DNA of 64,000 nt, from the NCBI GenBank assembly GCA_963691705.1, contig OY829543.1, forward strand, positions 49,456,564 to 49,520,563, given 5' to 3'. A model generated the notes under the pieces. That model was given only the letters and a program-made list of their open reading frames with translations. It was not told the DNA's origin and made no database searches. The translations under genes and the position numbers were made by a program. Origin of the DNA: Viola odorata (Eukaryota; Streptophyta; Magnoliopsida; Malpighiales; Violaceae). The stretch's first letter is position 1. Each line of letters starts with the position of its first letter. Positions 22,648 to 31,241 of the stretch are shown here, one piece after another.

Positions 22648-24419
22648 TACAGGCAGAAATGAAGAAACGGGTGATAAAACCCCGAGCACAAACAGAACAA
22701 AAGACAGAAGAACAGAAAGCCCTGATAGACCAAACCATTATGTACAGAAACAATTTAGCAATGCCTGTCACAGCCACAGAAAGAGGATCATCATCATCCT
22801 CAAGCATACAGACTCCATTTACAAACAGAAGCCTTCCCACAAGAAGAGCACAGAATGAAATCAGATTTGGTACTATGTACCTCACAGAATTTCCTGATGG
22901 GGGAAACAAAAAGTTTAAACCCTTTGAGGGATTAAACATAGACCGAGAGCAACAGTGTTTGCTAGACAACATTTGGCATATACAAACAACTCCAGTAGCA
23001 ACACAGTTCAAGGTACAATGCTTAAATGCCTTAAGCATGTATTTCTCAGAGAAGAATCCCAAAATACAGAAAAAATCTTTTTCACACTATGTGATATATA
23101 GGGGATTAAAAACAGGAGTCTTTAACAGCTTTAATACAGTTAAAAACTTTATAATGTGTCAAAACCCTATTTATGTGGGTTATCACAGTTTCAGTGAGGC
23201 TTTAGAAGAAGCAAGGGCCCAACTAGGCCCAAACTTTTATATAGAGCCCGAAACAGTTAGGCCATATGCAGAAATAGCCCGAGAAAATCAGAGTCAGACA
23301 ATAGCTCGATTAGAAAATAAGAACAGACAGTTAGAAGAACAGATGGTTCAAATACAACAACAAACAGCCAAACAGATAGCTTTTCTTGAACAGAGAAAGG
23401 AAGAAGCTGAAAGGCAATCCCAAGTAGTAGAAAAGCAATTCCAACAGAGTAATACCACCATGAACAGATTGAATACAAAATTACAACAACTAGATCAGTT
23501 CATAAAAGATAATAAACCAAAAAATAGAAGCTTTCTACAACTTAGAGCTAGATTATTAGATATGCCAGCTCAATTCACCCTAAAGCCTTTGATTGATCAA
23601 TGGCCTGAGGGAGAAGAGATTATTAAACAGAAAACAGAAAGTAGGCATTTAGAAGATCTGATCAATGCACAGAAAGACCTAGTAAATATTCATTTTGAAG
23701 AAATAAATTGAAAGTTCAAAGGAGTTAAGATAGTACAGAAGCCTTACTGCAGACTTGCAGGAAAAATTGCAAGACATATAGGAGTAACAGGAACAGCAGG
23801 TCTATTCAAACTACAAGTAGATCTTAACACAACAGACATGCCATTTAAAAAGATTCTATCATTCTTTCATATGGGAATGATAGACCAAATCACATTCCAA
23901 CTAGAAGAGGAAGGAAGCATAGATAAATATCTAGAAGAATTTGGGGAAAAGTTCTTTCTTATTGCAGGAAACATGGCAATCAGGAAGAAAATAGAATGTT
24001 TCATTGACTCTACACTTCCTGTGGCTAGAGGCTTTGAAATTATTCCTGCAAAGAAGAGGATCTTCATCTTCTCAGCAGACAGAGAAGAAGAAAGTCTACA
24101 CGATATCCATATGGGAATCTCACTATCTCCCTATGACTTTCAAGAAATTGAAAATACAGAAATTTACAGAGCTGCTCAAGATCCAATGGTCTTATACACA
24201 CCAGAAAATTGGATGAGCTATCATCTCTTAGGAGAAGGATACTTCATTCAAATTTACAGCACCAGAGAGTGGAGAATGTTTCTTCCACATTCAGGAGATG
24301 GACGCCTCTTAGCAGAAGAACACATAACCAACCTAATAGCAGATCTTGAAGACCAAGAGATGACAGAAGCAGGAAACAATAGTGACGACACAATTCCAGA
24401 CACACACAGAGATCTCTAG
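22644..24419 (+). pseudogene. Viral transactivator/viroplasmin, unit B (one stop)
   Basis: The only copy with its natural start. The frame spans 592 codons from ATG 22644 to TAG 24417-24419 but is broken by an in-frame TGA at 23709-23711, after EEIN. Order of parts: charged N-terminus (about 1-140), viroplasmin-like region (about 143-190), Q/E/K-rich coiled coil (about 211-292), conserved C-terminal region. Unit A has TGG at the stop position, so TGG to TGA by G-to-A change is the simplest cause, as expected from deamination of methylated cytosine on the other strand. Unit C carries the same stop. Confidence 0.85.
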
Positions 24420-24442
24420 AAGAATCAACAAAACGTAAGCAA

Positions 24443-24648
24443 TGACGCAATAGAGCAACAGACGTCAGCCATGACGACTACAGACACAGCTGTCTAAAAC
24501 AGCTGTCCACCAGCCTGTCTTTTGACAGGATATAATTATTAGAACTACTTTTTCTACTTTAAATTACGATCGTTTCTTTTTATCTTTTCTTTATTCTCTG
24601 TCGGCCACCTGTTTTGGCCGGCTTTTTCCTAAGTTTTCTCTATAAAAG
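24443..24648 (+). promoter_or_regulatory. Viral promoter, unit B
   Basis: TATAAAAG at 24641-24648, with three TGACG-type sites about 170-200 bp upstream (TGACG 24443, CGTCA 24463, TGACG 24472), an as-1-like cluster as in the CaMV 35S promoter. Between them lie a hairpin CCTGTC/GACAGG (24514-24529) and repeated ACAGCTGT palindromes. The leader begins about 30 bp after the TATA box and holds a tiny ORF (ATG TCT CAC TAA near 24713). Caulimovirid leaders use such short ORFs for ribosome shunting. Confidence 0.65.
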
Positions 24649-24831
24649 GGATCTCTCCCTTCATTTGTAAACACACAAGAATATATACAATCAAGAATTT
24701 CTTTCAATCTCTATGTCTCACTAAACTATGTCTCTAGTTTCCAGTTTTCATAAGCTTCTTAGTTCCTAAGCACTAAACAGTAGCCCATATATATATAAAA
24801 AAAAGAGAAAAAGGAGTCAAACCGGTGACTG

Positions 24832-24885
24832 TTGGTGACTGTATGTCTTCAACACCAGCTTTGTTTATCCGGCCATTTCGTTTTT
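24832..24885 (-). repeat. Inverted scrap of viral ORF1 after unit B leader
   Basis: Reverse complement of about 25203-25255 (ORF1 start region, landmark ATGGCCGGATAAACAAAGC). The same scrap follows the transactivator leader in unit A (19333-19385, plus-strand orientation) and unit C (29130-29184). All three share the join CCGGTGACT to TTGGTGACTG. Confidence 0.8.
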
Positions 24886-25052
24886 TATTCTTTTAAACTT
24901 TTGAGTCGCAATCTTATTAGATCAATTAAGATTTAATGTATTTTATCAAATTAAAAGAAATGTTTCCAGTTTTAATAGCATTAGTTCCCTATGAAGGATT
25001 AAGCCCAATAAAACATAAATTAAGGCAAATAATAAACAAAAATTGGAATTAG
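24886..25052 (+). other. Upstream of viral ORF1, possible extended frame
   Basis: An ATG at 24936 is in the same frame as ORF1 and opens 38 codons (ending INKNWN) before a TAG at 25050-25052; ORF1 then continues open. It may be the real ORF1 start broken by one stop, or unrelated sequence joined by recombination. Base composition changes near 25080-25200 (more G+C), which argues for a junction. Confidence 0.35.
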
Positions 25053-25658
25053 AACTTAAACAAGTTCTTTGGAAAACTGACTCACCCTAGCGGGTTCGTG
25101 GCTACAGCAGGCTTTACTCCTTCTGTGGATACCCTTACCACGCATGTCTCGGTCTTTTGTCAGATTGCCCAAAAGAAACGTCTGAGCTCCGCTACCAATA
25201 AAAAACGAAATGGCCGGATAAACAAAGCTGGTGTTGAAGATATACAGTCACCAACAGTAACAAGTGAAATCGTGTGTAGATTAGATAAAAATTTAGAGCA
25301 CAAACTTCATAGTACAAACGCTCATCTAAACGGATTAACAGATTTAGTGATAAGTTTGGGAAATCACTTAGAAATAGAAAAAGATAGTATTAATAAACAG
25401 GTTAATAATATAATAGAATCTACATCAGAAAACAGTAGATTTATAAAATTTATAACAGAAAACTTAGATTTTATTAAAAATCAGAACGAATATCTAATTA
25501 CAGAGATTAAAAAGATAAAAAATACAGATAAAAAACCAGTAGAAGAGTTACAAGAAATGTCAGACCTTACGAAAGCCTTAGGAAGATTAAAATTAGAAAA
25601 TAAGAATATAATAACTAGTAAACCAATAAAGTATAACCATTGGTTACCTAGAAAATGA
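25053..25658 (+). CDS. Viral ORF1, coiled-coil protein (no AUG)
   Basis: Open from 25053 after a TAG to the stop at 25656-25658. The first possible near-cognate start is GTG at 25098 (186 residues). No in-frame ATG exists until close to the 3' end. The middle is predicted coiled coil (NAHLNGLTDLVISLGNHL to EIKKIKN) and the C-terminus is basic (NHWLPRK). Small coiled-coil proteins upstream of the movement protein in caulimovirids are often virion-associated; that role is inferred from position and type only. Stop and next start overlap as ATGA (25655-25658). Non-AUG ORF1 starts are known in rice tungro bacilliform virus, but loss of the true start by rearrangement is equally possible. Confidence 0.55.
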   Translation, partial: NLNKFFGKLTHPSGFVATAGFTPSVDTLTTHVSVFCQIAQKKRLSSATNKKRNGRINKAGVEDIQSPTVTSEIVCRLDKNLEHKLHSTNAHLNGLTDLVISLGNHLEIEKDSINKQVNNIIESTSENSRFIKFITENLDFIKNQNEYLITEIKKIKNTDKKPVEELQEMSDLTKALGRLKLENKNIITSKPIKYNHWLPRK

Positions 25659-27226
25659 ATAGCTTCACACCTTTTAGTGGATCTAGTAGAACAATACAGG
25701 AACCAAGTAGGAGAGAAGAATCTCGGAGAAGTGTATCTTCTAGAGAAGAGGTTAATAATTCATTTTTAGGAAGAGTATTTAGTAGAGGGTCAGGTAGTAA
25801 TAGTTCAGAAACAGTAGTTCAGCTAGAGGAAGAAATAGATGTAGAAAGAAACCTAGAAATATATAATAATGAACAGTTAGACGCTTTAAATCCTAGAACC
25901 TTATACAGAGTAGGACCTCTAAATATAAACACAGTACTTATTAGAAGCAATAGAGAGGAAAGTCTAAGGGTAGTAGATAACGCAGAGACTATAGATCTAT
26001 TTACTCCAGAAATGATAAATAAGATTAAGAAAACAGGAAAAATGTTTGCACACGTAGGATTAGTAGTTATAGGAATAAAAGGATTAGGAAGAAAAGAGCT
26101 AGGAACTAAAGTATTAGTTTTAATTTTAGATAAATCTTGGAAAACAGATGTCAAAAAAGCAACCATAGCAGGAATGGAAGTAGACCTCAGTCAGAATTGT
26201 GCACTTTTTTACTGTGCGCCAGCCATATTAAAAGATATCAGAGATCTAAAAAATCTAAAAATAGGACTATCAACAAAAGGATATGAACACTACAAAGGAA
26301 ATAATATAGTAATTAGTATAGGAATTCTAGGAAAGGCTAGTAATAGATCACGAATGAATTATAATATTAATATAGAAGGAATTGTAGAAAACCTAGCAAG
26401 TCGTGGTATAAGGATGATAGATCCAGTTAAGATAGATCCAGAAGAATTAGCAGGATTAGAATGGCCTCTAAAGGAATTTACAGATAATATTGAAACAATA
26501 TTAGTGCCAGAAAAGAGTGTAATATACGAAGACAAAGATGGTAACTTTAGCATGAGATTCAATAATTACACAGAAAAAGAACCCCTTAAAGAAGACGATA
26601 GTGATCAGGAAGTTAGTATGATGAATGCAGAAATAGGAGAACCGATATATGATACGGATAATGAAGAAATAAAACCAATATATGATACCGATGAGGAAAA
26701 TATAGAAGAACTAATAGGATATGGTTTATATAAGGAACTAGATGAGGAAATAGGCGATAAAGAAGAAGAAATAGCTGGTTTTAAAACAGAAGAAGTTCAC
26801 AAAACTTTCGATCAAATAGTAAACAAAAAATTTACAGAAATCAATATACAAGAACAGGTAGATGATATGTTAATAGAATGTATGAAAGAGTTAGGGTTAG
26901 AATACGAAGAAGCTTACAATAAATTAAATGAGGTTTTTAATTTACCCTTAGTACCAGATATAATCAATGGAAAAATAGTAATTAGTGATTTCTATAAACC
27001 AGAAGTAAGTTACATGGATCAGAATATAGACCCTAGAGGAGTTAAAAGACCAAAACCTGAGTTCGTAACACCTGGAACATCAGGAACAGAAATGTTAGGT
27101 AGAGAACCTTGGACGCCTGCAACTGCAGTATATCAAGGGGAATCGAATATTAAAGGCAGAGGGGCTAGAATACCAATAGGAAAACTCTATAGTTCACACA
27201 TGTTACTAATAGAACATACCCTTTGA
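25655..27226 (+). CDS. Viral movement protein, unit C (3' context lost)
   Basis: Open frame of 523 residues with no internal stop. Residues about 60-240 match the 30K movement-protein superfamily layout: KMFAHVGLVVIGIKGLG, LVLILDKSW with the conserved Asp, EVDLS, then [15 protein letters not shown]. These proteins dilate plasmodesmata for cell-to-cell spread. The C-terminal half is acidic and contains a near repeat (EPIYDTDNEE, KPIYDTDEEN), then a GRGARIP-type segment. The frame ends at TGA 27224-27226, which is supplied by fused transactivator sequence, so the natural C-terminus or downstream polyprotein is lost. Unit A carries the identical junction. Confidence 0.82.
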   Translation: MNSFTPFSGSSRTIQEPSRREESRRSVSSREEVNNSFLGRVFSRGSGSNSSETVVQLEEEIDVERNLEIYNNEQLDALNPRTLYRVGPLNINTVLIRSNREESLRVVDNAETIDLFTPEMINKIKKTGKMFAHVGLVVIGIKGLGRKELGTKVLVLILDKSWKTDVKKATIAGMEVDLSQNCALFYCAPAILKDIRDLKNLKIGLSTKGYEHYKGNNIVISIGILGKASNRSRMNYNINIEGIVENLASRGIRMIDPVKIDPEELAGLEWPLKEFTDNIETILVPEKSVIYEDKDGNFSMRFNNYTEKEPLKEDDSDQEVSMMNAEIGEPIYDTDNEEIKPIYDTDEENIEELIGYGLYKELDEEIGDKEEEIAGFKTEEVHKTFDQIVNKKFTEINIQEQVDDMLIECMKELGLEYEEAYNKLNEVFNLPLVPDIINGKIVISDFYKPEVSYMDQNIDPRGVKRPKPEFVTPGTSGTEMLGREPWTPATAVYQGESNIKGRGARIPIGKLYSSHMLLIEHTL

Positions 27227-28718
27227 GGGATTAAACATAGACCGAGAGCAACAGTGTTTGCTAGACAACATTTGGCATATACAAACAACTCCAGTAGCAA
27301 CACAGTTCAAGGTACAATGCTTAAATGCCTTAAGCATGTATTTCTCAGAGAAGAATCCCAAAATACAGAAAAAATCTTTTTCACACTATGTGATATATAG
27401 GGGATTAAAAACAGGAGTCTTTAACAGCTTTAATACAGTTAAAAACTTTATAATGTGTCAAAACCCTATTTATGTGGGTTATCACAGTTTCAGTGAGGCT
27501 TTAGAAGAAGCAAGGGCCCAACTAGGCCCAAACTTTTATATAGAGCCCGAAACAGTTAGGCCATATGCAGAAATAGCCCGAGAAAATCAGAGTCAGACAA
27601 TAGCTCGATTAGAAAATAAGAACAGACAGTTAGAAGAACAGATGGTTCAAATACAACAACAAACAGCCAAACAGATAGCTTTTCTTGAACAGAGAAAGGA
27701 AGAAGCTGAAAGGCAATCCCAAGTAGTAGAAAAGCAATTCCAACAGAGTAATACCACCATGAACAGATTGAATACAAAATTACAACAACTATATCAGTTC
27801 ATAAAAGATAATAAACCAAAAAATAGAAGCTTTCTACAACTTAGAGCTAGATTATTAGATATGCCAGCTCAATTCACCCTAAAGCCTTTGATTGATCAAT
27901 GGCCTGAGGGAGAAGAGATTATTAAACAGAAAACAGAAAGTAGGCATTTAGAAGATCTGATCAATGCACAGAAAGACCTAGTAAATATTCATTTTGAAGA
28001 AATAAATTGAAAGTTCAAAGGAGTTAAGATAGTACAGAAGCCTTACTGCAGACTTGCAGGAAAAATTGCAAGACATATAGGAGTAACAGGAACAGCAGGT
28101 CTATTCAAACTACAAGTAGATCTTAACACAACAGACATGCCATTTAAAAAGATTCTATCATTCTTTCATATGGGAATGATAGACCAAATCACATTCCAAC
28201 TAGAAGAGGAAGGAAGCATAGATAAATATCTAGAAGAATTTGGGGAAAAGTTCTTTCTTATTGCAGGAAACATGGCAATCAGGAAGAAAATAGAATGTTT
28301 CATTGACTCTACACTTCCTGTGGCTAGAGGCTTTGAAATTATTCCTGCAAAGAAGAGGATCTTCATCTTCTCAGCAGACAGAGAAGAAGAAAGTCTACAC
28401 GATATCCATATGGGAATCTCACTATCTCCCTATGACTTTCAAGAAATTGAAAATACAGAAATTTACAGAGCTGCTCAAGATCCAATGGTCTTATACACAC
28501 CAGAAAATTGGATGAGCTATCATCTCTTAGGAGAAGGATACTTCATTCAAATTTACAGCACCAGAGAGTGGAGAATGTTTCTTCCACATTCAGGAGATGG
28601 ACGCCTCTTAGCAGAAGAACACATAACCAACCTAATAGCAGATCTTGAAGACCAAGAGATGACAGAAGCAGGAAACAATAGTGACGACACAATTCCAGAC
28701 ACACACAGAGATCTCTAG
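27227..28718 (+). pseudogene. Viral transactivator/viroplasmin, unit C (no start, one stop)
   Basis: Direct repeat of unit B at an exact spacing of 4299 bp. It lacks the N-terminal part because of the movement-protein fusion; the first internal ATG is at 27258. It has the same TGA after EEIN (28008-28010) and the same G-to-V change shortly after. Private change: LYQFIKDN for LDQFIKDN. The sequence continues to the same natural stop (28716-28718). Not functional as it stands. Confidence 0.85.
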
Positions 28719-28741
28719 AAGAATCAACAAAACGTAAGCAA

Positions 28742-28947
28742 TGACGCAATAGAGCAACAGACGTCAGCCATGACGACTACAGACACAGCTGTCTAAAACA
28801 GCTGTCCACCAGCCTGTCTTTTGACAGGATATAATTATTAGAACTACTTTTTCTACTTTAAATTACGATCGTTTCTTTTTATCTTTTCTTTATTCTCTGT
28901 CGGCCACCTGTTTTGGCCGGCTTTTTCCTAAGTTTTCTCTATAAAAG
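28742..28947 (+). promoter_or_regulatory. Viral promoter, unit C
   Basis: Same as unit B shifted by 4299 bp: TGACG cluster at 28742-28775, hairpin, TATAAAAG at 28940-28947. The sequence downstream of the leader is the inverted ORF1 scrap and then host DNA, so any transcript would run out into family copy III. Confidence 0.6.
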
Positions 28948-29199
28948 GGATCTCTCCCTTCATTTGTAAACACACAAGAATATATACAATCAAGAATTTC
29001 TTTCAATCTCTATGTCTCACTAAACTATCTCTCTAGTTTCCAGTTTTCATAAGCTTCTTAGTTCCTAAGCACTAAACAGTAGCCCATATATATATATAAA
29101 AAAAAAAAAAGGAGTCAAACCGGTGACTATTGGTGACTGTATATCTTCAACACCAGGTTTGTTTATCCGGCCATTTCGTTTTTTATTGGTTGATGTCTG

Positions 29200-29716
29200 T
29201 TGTATTTAATATATATATATATATTAAATACCAAAAAAGGAAAAATTCAAAATAAATGGTAAATAAAATGTCGGACCATATTTATTGAACACTTAAAGTG
29301 TCTAGCCACTTTAGAGGTGACTTAATCTTTATTATTCTTATCGATCTTATAACTTATAATTATTACTTTGTTGCTACGTATAATTTATTTTCTTGTACCA
29401 TGTTTCACTTTTACATGTAAATAATGTTTTTTAACTTATTTTCATCTAACGGTCCACAATTCTTCTCAGCAAGAAACTGAAATTTTTTTAGCTATGCTAA
29501 AGTGTCTAGACACTTTATAGGGCCATTATCTTATTTCCTAAACTACTTTTTATTTTTTATTTTCCTAAATCGTACCATATTTGTTACATTTTTTTATAAA
29601 TTATAATTTTTTTACCTGATTTGTAAAACAGTGTGCGAAGACTTGATTACAACTCACCAAAATTTGGAACATTTATCAAATCCTATTCCTCCTTAAGTGT
29701 CAATATGTAGTGTGAG
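29200..29716 (-). repeat. Proline-rich family copy III, right part
   Basis: Continues copy III after the viral array: matches 3400-3885 of copy I (AAATACC..AAAAAGG, TTGAACACT..AAAGTGTCTAG, GTGTCAATAT). The first-exon start seen in copy I is not present; the match stops at about 29715, where an 88-bp tandem array begins. Confidence 0.6.
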
Positions 29717-30130
29717 GTGATGAATGAAATTATGAACACCATCATGAACATTTTCTATCATTACAAAAATATACTGGCGAAAGGTTCATGGGTTGCGTCA
29801 TGGAGTGATGAATGAAATCATGAACACTACCACGAACATTTTCTGCTATTATAAAAATATACCAGCGAAGGGTTCATGGGTTGAGTCATGGGATGATGAA
29901 TAAAATCATGAACACTACCAAAAATATTTTTTGTCATTACAAAAATATATCAGCGAAAAGTTCATGACTTGGTTCATAGGGTGATGAATGAAATCATAAA
30001 CACCACCATGAACATTTTCTTCTCTTACAAAAACATAACAGGGAAAGTTTCATGGGTTAAATCATGGGGTGATGAATGAAATTATGAATATCACCACGAA
30101 TATTTCTGTCATTATGATCCATCACACAAA
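29717..30130. repeat. 88-bp tandem repeat, five units
   Basis: Units start at 29717, 29805, 29893, 29981 and 30069, exactly 88 bp apart, each beginning (G/A)TGATGAAT(G/A)AAAT and containing TTCATG and CATTTTCT-type blocks. The last unit decays after about 60 bp. Units differ by point changes only, no indels. No coding frame. Confidence 0.9.
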
Positions 30131-30352
30131 CATATAAGCAAATGTTGTTTCATGTTACAGACATAACCTCATTTAACAACTGAAAATCATCTAAAACTTA
30201 AGTCTCGCATATCACCAAGTTAATACATAAAAATAGGATAAAAAATAATAACAATATTTGATTGCAACTACTTTACTAACACTACTGTCCATGCATTTTC
30301 CTAGCCAACTATAAAGCACATAGACCATTCGAGCATGCAAAGAACGTGTCCG

Positions 30353-31205
30353 TCAAATTTGGATGAGCCACAAGTCATCCACGACATCCAATAGAGCAGT
30401 CCCTTCCAATCCCAATCCTCTCATTGCCTCAAACATTTCTGGTTTAGTCCAAACACGTCGACTGGTACTCAAAATCGCATATGTTATTTTGTTCATAACA
30501 CTAGATACTTCTGAAATCTCATCAATTATTGTAGTTTTTATTGGTTGTTTCCTCTTTGTACCTTTGTAGGCAGATGACGATCCACCTTGGGTATCATTGA
30601 ACGTGTCTCCCCCGCTTTCAAACGGAGTAAGGTTCTCTAGTTGAGATTCATTAGTAGCCATCATTTCATCAACATCATCAATTGTTAGCTCTCTTTTCTC
30701 TCTTTCCCACCGTCTAATCTTCTCTTTTGCAGTTTCAGCTGCTTGTTCAGTGGCTTGGTCTCTCTCAAAAATCTCACGAAAGAGCTCCAAATGGTACAAA
30801 GTCCACCCTCGAATAAGTTGTACTTTTCGCCAGCCTAAAATTAAATGTAAGATGCAACCTTACATGCTGTCCAAACAACAAAACGACACAACATAAAAAG
30901 TTGACAAAATACATACCTTAATCATTTCAATCCACACTTCTTGTTCAGCTTCAACACGTTTTGTTGCTACATCTCATCCAAACCCACTTTTCTTAAGAAT
31001 TTGACAAGCTAAAAATATTTAGTCCTTTAAAGTTTTCAATCGGTTAACAACCTTTGCTTTGTTAATAGCCACACCAAATTGATTGTTAACATTTGTTACT
31101 ATTCTTTTATAAGACAATGCAGAAAAATTTCTATCATCCTTCAAACCTTTGTTCTTTTCCTCCCTCAAAATTTCTAATATCAAGTCATCCATTTATGTAG
31201 TCCAC
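30353..31205 (-). pseudogene. Myb/SANT-like DNA-binding protein remnant
   Basis: Two pieces. Upstream (31205 to about 30917): GYVKWTT then stop, DDLILEILREEKNKG, INKAKVVNRLKTLKD then stop, SGFG then stop, VEAEQEVWIEMIK. This follows the Myb/SANT-like domain of plant proteins related to PIF/Harbinger ORF1. After a candidate intron with GTATGT donor (30916) comes an open 148-residue frame (30799-30353), acidic then Ser/Thr-rich, ending DVVDDLWLIQI, as in the C-termini of this group. At least three stops and an unclear splice phase make it a pseudogene. The family binds DNA as a transposase partner or a domesticated regulator. Confidence 0.6.
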
Positions 31206-31241
31206 TTAACATAACCATTAGCAGACTTAATATCTTTATAT

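Larger units (their letters stand above)
19333..29184. mobile_element. Endogenous caulimovirid array, rearranged
   Basis: A 9.85-kb block of integrated plant pararetrovirus DNA in three joined units. Unit A (19333-21961) is inverted: transactivator then partial movement protein. Unit B (21962-24885): polymerase C-terminus, transactivator, promoter. Unit C (about 24886-29184): ORF1, movement protein fused by deletion to transactivator, promoter. The coat protein, protease and RT core are absent throughout, so no complete genome is present. A transactivator/viroplasmin gene after the polymerase gene places it with the TAV-bearing genera (soymo-, cavemo- or solendovirus-like), not badnaviruses. 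Integration is passive in this family; no integrase exists. It interrupts family copy III. Confidence 0.85.

Noticed and set aside
24004..24216. Overlapping frame inside the viral transactivator (also at 28303 and 19701)
   Set aside because: A shadow of the true frame, repeated only because the gene itself is repeated.
24886..25100. Viral minus-strand primer site for initiator tRNA-Met
   Set aside because: No TGGTATCAGAGC-type sequence is present between the leader and ORF1; it has been lost or lies in the deleted leader.
29717..30130. CRISPR-like array (regular 88-bp spacing)
   Set aside because: Whole units repeat, with no conserved repeat and unique spacer pattern; this is a plant nuclear minisatellite.
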